From: Triparma columacea
Taxonomy: Eukaryota > Sar > Bolidophyceae > Parmales > Triparmaceae
DNA: 34,997 nucleotides
NCBI GenBank assembly: GCA_030267965.1
Contig: BRYA01000284.1
Coordinates: 1-34,997, forward strand
Direction of reading: 5' to 3'
Made by a program: the position numbers and the translations under genes. Every line of letters begins with the position of its first letter. Position 1 is the stretch's first letter. Below, in pieces: positions 28,836 through 34,997 of this stretch. The notes under the pieces were generated by a model. The model did no database searches. It had not been told where the DNA came from and saw nothing but the letters and a program-made list of their open reading frames with translations.

Positions 28836-31142
28836 ATGACGACTTTGGAGGTAATTTCCATCATTCTGTTCTCCTTCGGGGGGTTTCTTCTTCTCCTCTA
28901 CTTTGGTTGGGAGGCCGGACCGCACCACAAGAGCAGCAAGAGAGAGATCTTGTACCTTCTCTTTGTGCTTTCTCTTTTGGCGAGGTGAGACAGATGAAGG
29001 AGGACAAGGGCTTACCAACTAATCCCAAACTGCGCCAGATTCGTCGACTTAACCACTCCCTCTAACCCCCCTCCTCCAACTTCTCCGTTAACTCTCAGCG
29101 GCTGGGCTGCTATTCAGTCAGATGGTGGTCTCATGTCTTCAGCCCACTTCTGCAATACTGACGGGACCATTAAAAACAACCTGAACGTCGACATCTTCGA
29201 AGGGACTCTCATGGCCTACTTCGTCATCCACGTTTTCCTCAACAGCATCCCCAACGCCGGCGACCAGCTGGAGGGCGTGCCTCTAACAAAGGAGATGGAA
29301 GTAAGCCACGCGGCCCTCCGCAAGGTCAAGGACATCGAGGGCCTAGTATGGGACGTTCACACCACCGGGCCCCTCGCACTGAAGCGCATGCAGATCAGAA
29401 ATGGCGCCCTCCCCCCCTTCATCCTAGCCAGCGCTTTTATCAGGCTGATGATGATCCTTGACGACGGCTTTGCCAATTTCATCTTTGTGATCAATCTCAT
29501 GATCGCCTCATTGTTCATCCTAACCTTTGCCAAGCAGGTAATTGTTGTTGTAGTTATAAACTCGAAATCCCGCGACAACCTCCACAACGACATCGAGGCT
29601 CTTATGAAAATGGAGAACGGGCTAAACTTCCTCCTTGAGCACATCAACACCGCTCTCATGATAGAGGAGGCGCCCTGGAGGACCGTCGAGCTAATCTGCA
29701 ACGACCTAAGCAAGCTGAACGTCACGGCCAGGGCGATCCTCGTCGACGCCATCCAGAAGAGGGGCGTCAACCGCAACGCTGCCGCCGAGCTACTCATCAA
29801 GAGGCTGTTCCTGGAGAGCAAGGGGGAGATGCTCGTCCAGCTCAAGAACATGACCGACCTGGGGGGGGACTACCAGAACCTCTACAAGCTAATTTACTCA
29901 GACATTTCCTCCGAGCACACTAGGAATGACATCCTCGAGCACTTCAAGAGTGAGGCTGGCATGATGGCACGTTCCGCTAACGAGAAGCACGGCATCCCCC
30001 TCCACGAGTACAAGTACGGCGTAAAGATCTTGTCGGACGTCGACGACACCCTCTACTCCAGCGGCGGCAAGTTCCCAGCGGGGATAGACAAGGAGTACCC
30101 GAAGCACCAGCTTTACCCCGGGTGCCTTAACTTCTTCAGATCCCTCGACAAGATATACGACGTAACAGACTCCCAGGGTGTCGGCGTTGAGGGGAGCCCC
30201 TCAGACGTTGACGAGAGCGAGTGCAACCTCGTGTTTCTGTCAGCCCGCCCCCACGCATACAAGGACATGGCGGAGGAGCATAGTTACCGTCTCTTCAAGG
30301 GTCTAGTAAGGGAGGGTAAGATGCACGTTATTCCCACCCTCCTCCCGGGAAGGCTGAAGCAGGGGCTGCAGGCAGTGCTGCTCTACCCCTTCAAGAAAAC
30401 GCTGGCGTGGAAGGCGGTGGGGGAACTTAAGTTCAAGACGTTCGAGAACTACAGTAAGATGTACCCTGAGTATAAGTACGTATTCTGCGGCGACGACGGG
30501 CAGGGGGACCTACTAGCGGGGGAACTCATGAGCAAACACTACCCGGGTAGCGTGCTGGCGGTTTTCATACACAGGGTCGTGGAGAAGGGGAAGGCTTTGC
30601 ACACGCAGGTTTTGGAGAGCCGGGGTGAAACCCTGCTCGGGGAGAGCCTCAAGTCCCCTGATAGGAGCGCGAGCTGGAACGAGCTGAGCGAGACGATCTG
30701 GCCTGGGTCGAACATTTACGTGACTGAGACGTACATAAAGTCCGCCGCCATTGCTTGCACGTTGGGTTTGATAACCACCACTGAGCTGTTTGAGTGCGCC
30801 GCTAGCGCGATAGACGAGTTCGACGAGATCAGATGCATGTACCCAGACAGGGGGGCGGACTGGTCAGAGGCCGAGAAGGACCTGGACTACGATATCGTCG
30901 ACGCTAACGAGGTATTGAAGTCCATGGGTTGGGAGGGGGAGGTTATCGGGGCCATCACCAAGACTACGGTTCTGTTCGATGGGAAGAGGGAGGAGGAGGG
31001 AGGGGGGGGAGGGAGGGTTAGGAGGATTAGCTTAAGCTCAAGCACGAAGGATGGACTGGGGGGTGGTACTAAGAGGAACAGAACAAGCTTGAAGGAAGTT
31101 TCGAGCACGAAGGCAACAGGGAACTTTGATAATATCATTTGA
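28836..31142 (+). CDS. Membrane-bound APP1-type phosphatidate phosphatase (DUF2183)
   Basis: Exons 28836-28984 and 29099-31142 join in phase 2, giving 730 residues. The N-terminal ~210 residues contain about five hydrophobic spans (ISIILFSFGGFLLLLYFGW, ILYLLFVLSLLA, LMAYFVIHVFL, FILASAFIRLMMIL and FANFIFVINLMIASLFIL). A helical region follows, then the catalytic domain: KILSDVDDTLYSS (DVDDT at 363-367, the HAD-like DxDxT nucleophile motif), NLVFLSARP (429-434), lysine-rich GELKFKTFENY and FCGDDGQGD (514-520), then VFIHRVVEK. These are the motifs of yeast App1 (Pah1-independent phosphatidate phosphatase, which makes diacylglycerol at actin-associated membranes). Yeast App1 is soluble, so the added membrane region is notable. 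The C-terminal tail is Gly/Ser/Arg-rich. The first exon is supported by phase and a good donor only. Confidence 0.85.
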
Positions 31143-31262
31143 AGGACAAGAGTGGGGGGGGGTGGGAAGAGGTTTGTTTTTATATAGACTAAAGAAAACG
31201 CATCATAAAAAAAGGCAAATGACTTCTCTCCCTTCCAATTTGTTAATCCCACCTTAAATGCT

Positions 31263-33357
31263 TCAAAGTCCCATAGCAGCCTGTTTAAGTTGTTCCTTTA
31301 ACCCCGGTACCATATTGACCCCCGCCATCCCCACCGCTCTTCCAATCCCCCCCATATCCCCCGGTCCTTTAAACCTAAATATTTCCCTCAGTGCATGAAT
31401 CCCTCCTTGCGCCACCATCACTTTCCTCATTCTCTTCCTCTCGTATATCTCCAGTCCTAATTTATCGTTAACCTTCCCCCCCCCCCCCACGCTACTACCT
31501 ACTCTTAACACTAGCTCTTCAACGTCGGCGAGACCGAGGTTTAAACCCTGCCCGGCCATAGGGTGTACACCGTGGGCGGCGTCACCGATGAGGACACAGT
31601 TACCTTTAACGTAGTTATGTGCGGCGTGCGTTGATAGGGGGAATGATAGTATGGGGCTAACCAGTGATGTGGGTGTGGGGGGGGGGGTGAAGTATGTTGA
31701 GGAGGAGGGGGAGTGGAACTCGTTCATGTTTACGAGACCTAGACCGTCTGTTATTGCACTTAAGACACTAGGGGGGCCGGAGGACTCGGGACCTTTTGGG
31801 GTGGGTGGGGGGGGAAGGGAAGGGGGGGTGATTAGGTTTGTTTTTTGGTGAGGGGAAAGTTATAGGATTGGTGTGTGGTGTCTTAATTTACCCAAACACC
31901 TCACCTTTCATTATAGCCTCCTGTAGTCTCCCTATAAAACCATCCGGGTCAGCCTTGACCTCCTTAGCCGTGTCCGGTTCCATCGTCCAAACGATATTAT
32001 AAAGTCCGTCCCATAGCGGCAACATAGCCACCGGTCCTTCATCCAGGAACCTCTGGTACGCCGTGTTGTGCCCGTGCCTATACTCGGCCCCTCCTACGGT
32101 GGAGATTGTGGCGCAGCAGGCTACCTGACCGTAGGAGTGACTGCTGGTGGGAATGTTTAGGAGACGACGGACGGAGGAGTTACCACCGTCGGCACCGATC
32201 AGGAGGTCCACGTCGAGGGCGGAAGTGGAGCTGCTATCAGTGGACTTGTAAGTTACGCGAGCCTGGGGGTGGGGGGGAGGGGGGGATGAGAAGGGATAGG
32301 GTAGAAAGCAGGGGGGGGGGAGACTCAGAGAAGTGGTTGGTTTTGTTGTTTTTGTATTGTTCCTCAGTATGGTTGTTTGGCAGCCATTTAACCGTTGCTG
32401 GCGTTGAATCATTGCGCGTGTCTCCGAAATGCACGTCGCATATCATAGAGACCATTGCGTTGTGGGTTATCTCTTCATCGGAACGAACAAAAACAAACAG
32501 GACGAAAACGAAATCACGCCATCCCACTTCTTTACATCTTACCTGCATGATCGTGGTGGGCGGTGAGAAGCGGGGAAACGCGTGTGTTAGATTCCTCGGC
32601 GTTTGTCATGTGTTTGTTACCATATTATTCAAGAGTATTTGTTTGTTGTATATTGTTCCTCAGTATGGTCGTTTGGCAGCCATTTCGCAATTGCTGGCGT
32701 TAAATCATAGCGCATGTCTCCGAAATGCACGTCGCATATCATATGTATCATGACATTGTGGGTTACCTCTTCATTGGAACAAACAAAAACAAACATCTAC
32801 AAAAACGAAAATCACGCATCCCCTTGTTCTCAGCAATTGTGTGCTTGCAATCCCCCCCCTCCTCTTCCCTTCTCTTCCCTCACCTTCCCTCCCCCTTCCC
32901 CTCCGATTTCCTCAATCCCTGTTAGCTGTGTTTGGCATAGTAGTTTAACGTTGTTTGGTAGGTTGTTCTCAATCTCAGCGTTGATAAGTCTGTCTTCCAG
33001 TACGTATCCTAGTGCGTCGTCTACTCCCTCTTCTAAATCCTTCTTGTTGTTGTTGTTGGAGGTGTTGTTTGAGGTAGACCACTTTAAGAAGGAGGGGTTT
33101 CTTCTATCCCATACTTGCATTTTATTGTACAATCCTGATCTATGATCGTTCATACCAGCGGCTTTAAGTAGTGAGTAGTTGTTTGGCGTGAGAGCGTAGG
33201 TTCTAACGTCTATATTTGTATTGGAGGAGGCTGAGTCGAAGGATGGGGTTTTTGATAATGCTGATAAAAGTGTTATATCTACATTTGGTAAGGTACGTCC
33301 TAATAATGATGCTACACTGAGACCTACTGGACCACTGCCAACTATGAAGATTGACAT
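31263..33357 (-). CDS. COQ6/UbiH-like FAD-dependent monooxygenase
   Basis: Exons on the minus strand 33357-32884, 32262-31905 and 31792-31263 join in phase for 453 residues. FAD-binding motifs are in order: FIVGSGPVGLSVASLLG (GxGxxG near residue 7), LLIGADGGNSSVRRLL (the DG motif, GADGG 181-185) and NCVLIGDAAHGVHPMAGQG (the GD motif, 348-352). That combination and length match the UbiH/COQ6 family, whose members hydroxylate the ring of ubiquinone precursors in mitochondria. The start used (MSIFIVG) leaves no mitochondrial presequence, so either targeting is atypical or an upstream exon is missing. Low-complexity insertions (SNNTSNNNNKKD, TPPPTPT) are unusual for the family. Intron 1 is 621 bp, far longer than any other here, and holds two repeat copies. 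Confidence 0.88.
32356..32524. repeat. Unknown ~170-bp repeat, copy 1, inside COQ6-like intron 1
   Basis: Starts attgttcctcagtatggttg and ends near aaatcacgcc. It aligns along its whole length with the copy at 32652-32823, in the same orientation, with roughly four in five bases alike. Identical cores include tctccgaaatgcacgtcgca. On the minus strand it is open and would read MICDVHFGDTRND...KWLPNNHTEEQY, but most differences between copies change the amino acid. Confidence 0.8.
32652..32823. repeat. Unknown ~170-bp repeat, copy 2, inside COQ6-like intron 1
   Basis: Second copy of the element at 32356, 296 bp away and in the same orientation. Its minus-strand frame matches copy 1 (MICDVHFGDMRYD...KWLPNDHTEEQY) and then stops. 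No inverted termini or target-site duplication were evident by eye. Confidence 0.8.
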
Positions 33358-33575
33358 TGTACAAAAATATACACAAATTGGGAGAGATAGATCTGTAGAA
33401 AGAAGAGATTTTAGGTCAGGGTAAATCCAGTAAATAACTCCCCAAAAAATCCCTCCTTCGTTCTTCTATTGCGTTATTCCAGATGAAGTCGATGCGCCTA
33501 GTCTTGTCCGATAGCGTATCCCAAGGTGACTCATCTATCTTTGGCAAAACCAGGAATACCAAGCAATGCAGCCGA

Positions 33576-34997
33576 ATGAAAGTGTCTCATATTTGCCTAA
33601 TCTTTTGGGCCTGCTTTGTCCTAGTCGGAGGGAGGGCGTTGGCTGAGGTTAATGTGGGCGATATGAATGGGCTGTTCAACACGGTCAGTAATGCTGCAAC
33701 TACCAACACTGGCAACTCCATCATGGCGAATGGTGACTCTACGATTCTAGCTGTTGGGTCGTATAAATGCTCAGAGGGGACTTGTGCACGTAGTACGGAC
33801 ATGCTGTTGATAGATGACTTGAATGGAGAGGTCAAGTGTGTGGAGGACAACGCAAGCTGTGTGTTGGATGGAGAGAATGAAAGAAGAGGGATGAGTGTGC
33901 ATGGAACTGGGAGTGGTACACTTATTCTCCGAGCTCTCACCTTCGACAAGGGGTATGCTGGTTATGGTGGAGGGGTTGACATTAGGAGTGATGCCATAGT
34001 GGACTTAGAGCTCTGTCTCTTCTCAAACAATAGAGCCACTACTCTTGGAGGTGGAGCAATTTGTGTTGATAGTAGTGGAACTTCTGTCAATGCCTACGGA
34101 ACACGCTTCATTGGAAATACAGCAGACTCAGGAAATGGTGATGATATTTACAGGTACGGCGGAACCATCACTATCCACAATACGTGCCCTTCTCCCTACT
34201 CCTCCAAAACTCCGATCCAAGGTAAGACGAGAATGAGGATTGTGTAGTCTATAGAACCATTCCTAACCCCACAACTCACTTTACGTTACCGCTGCACCAA
34301 TTCCTATTCCTCCCTCTCTCCAGGGTCCGCTTTGGACACTTCCGGCACCGTCAACGGCGATAAATACTCCTACTATTGCCACTTTGCCTGTGATGCTGGC
34401 TATTACAACCCAACTGCTGGAGATTCAAGTTCAGACTGTGAAGGGCCCTGTTCGGCAGGAAAGTTCAGTTATTTTGGTGCAACTTCCTGCTCTGATTGTG
34501 CTGCAGGGAAGTTTAGCTCGTCAACTGGAGAGCCCGCTTGCTCTGACTGCGCTGCCGGGAAATTCAGCTCGTCAACCGGAGCTACGAGCGAATCCACCTG
34601 CTCTTTCTGCGGGACCGGTGAGTACTCTGGAGCTGCCTCTCCCTCCTGTACTCCCTGCCCGGCTGGTACATTCAGTACATCTACTGGAGCCACAAGCCAA
34701 GCTACGTGTGAAGATTGCGCTGCCGGGAAATTCAGCTCGTCAACCGGAGCTTCGAGCGAATCCACCTGCTCTTTCTGCGGGTCTGGTGAGTACTCTGGAG
34801 CTGCCTCTCCCTCCTGTACTCCCTGCCCGGCTGGTACATTCAGTACATCTACTGGAGCCACAAGCCAAGCTACGTGTGAAGACTGCACCGCCGGAAAGTA
34901 TAGTACGACAACCGGAGCCACAAGCGACGCTACGTGTGTAGACTGCGGCGAGGGGAAGTACAGCCCGTCAGCTGGAGCCACAAGCGAGGCTACATGC
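33576..34997 (+). CDS. Secreted beta-helix and ephrin-receptor-like cysteine-repeat protein (3' end outside window)
   Basis: Exon 33576-34221, intron 34222-34323 (phase 1), exon 34324 to window end, still open. The ATG at 33576 gives a clean signal peptide (MKVSHICLIFWACFVLVGG); an upstream ATG at 33483 would bury it behind 31 residues. Next comes a right-handed beta-helix-like part (GYGGGVDIRSDAIVDLELC, FSNNRATTLGGGAICVDSSG, GTRFIGNTA), as in Pmp-type repeats. After the intron are many units of the type CxxCPAGTFSTSTGATSQATC, the GCC2/GCC3 or ephrin-receptor-like module, with regular cysteine pairs. Such proteins are large, surface-exposed and abundant in parmaleans, ciliates and other protists; the role is unknown (adhesion or wall assembly are guesses). 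The gene diverges from the COQ6-like gene. Confidence 0.8.
34551..34886 (+). repeat. 168-bp tandem duplication coding 56 residues of cysteine modules
   Basis: The unit from gctgccgggaaattcagctc at 34551 recurs at 34719, almost identical (acc/tct near 34615 and 34783, gctac/gcttc). Each unit encodes three short cysteine modules (AAGKFSSSTGA, GTGEYSGAASPSC, PAGTFSTSTGATS). Near identity, including silent sites, marks a recent duplication or gene conversion. Confidence 0.92.

Noticed and set aside
32237..32548. 103-codon minus-strand ORF inside the COQ6-like intron as a real gene
   Set aside because: It covers the repeat copy; the second copy stops early and differences are mostly amino-acid changing, so a functional gene is not supported.
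32106..32753. 215-codon plus-strand ORF
   Set aside because: Antisense to a COQ6-like exon and its intron repeats; composition is not protein-like and no motif is present.
34384..34941. Plus-strand 185-codon ORF rich in Leu/Pro repeats
   Set aside because: Shifted frame of the cysteine-repeat exon; the true frame has regular CxxC modules and matches the intron phase.

Overview
The window is nuclear DNA from a eukaryote with a compact genome. Almost every gene reads only after short spliceosomal introns are removed. I place 37 introns in 14 of the 16 gene models, mostly 60-180 bases, with GTGAG or GTAAG donors and CAG, TAG or AAG acceptors. The gene content fits a marine stramenopile alga, and a parmalean such as Triparma is my best guess: right-handed beta-helix plus ephrin-receptor-like cysteine-repeat surface proteins, a two-pore K+ channel with EF hands, a STIMATE family protein, an APP1-like phosphatidate phosphatase, a COQ6/UbiH monooxygenase and Pro/Thr/Ser 'PTSSPT' repeats. 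The species is inference; the eukaryotic intron structure is read directly.

Layout. 3-666 (+): 3' end of a large cysteine-rich membrane protein. It abuts an orphan piece of a DUF676 lipase-like domain (about 655-968) that runs in the same frame into a C2 domain plus two-pore K+ channel gene (957-3202). 3381-5254 (+): basic, proline-rich unknown protein. 10817-5320 (-): one six-exon gene for a 1684-residue F-box / MSP-like / multi-membrane-span protein. 10883-12092 (+): STIMATE family membrane protein, divergent from the previous gene by 65 bp. 14810-12374 and 16641-14851 (-): two adjacent coiled-coil genes. 17254-19216 (+): acidic/coiled-coil protein. 20610-19259 (-) and 20704-21624 (+): a head-to-head pair of type II membrane proteins, the second GT25-glycosyltransferase-like. 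24247-21710 (-): intronless helical-repeat-like protein. 24316-25810 (+): PTSSPT-repeat protein. 28378-25980 (-): long disordered N-terminus plus a four-span membrane domain. 28836-31142 (+): membrane-bound APP1-type phosphatase. 33357-31263 (-): COQ6/UbiH-like FAD monooxygenase, whose unusually long intron carries two diverged copies of an unknown ~170 bp repeat. 33576-34997 (+): secreted beta-helix and cysteine-repeat protein that leaves the window.

The genes almost strictly alternate in direction, with 42-281 bp between convergent and 65-612 bp between divergent neighbours. Shared promoters and close 3' ends are therefore the rule. Functional links are only suggestive: K+ channel, STIMATE, MSP-type protein and phosphatidate phosphatase all point to membrane/ER and calcium or lipid signalling. 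No RNA genes, CRISPR arrays or intact transposons were seen.
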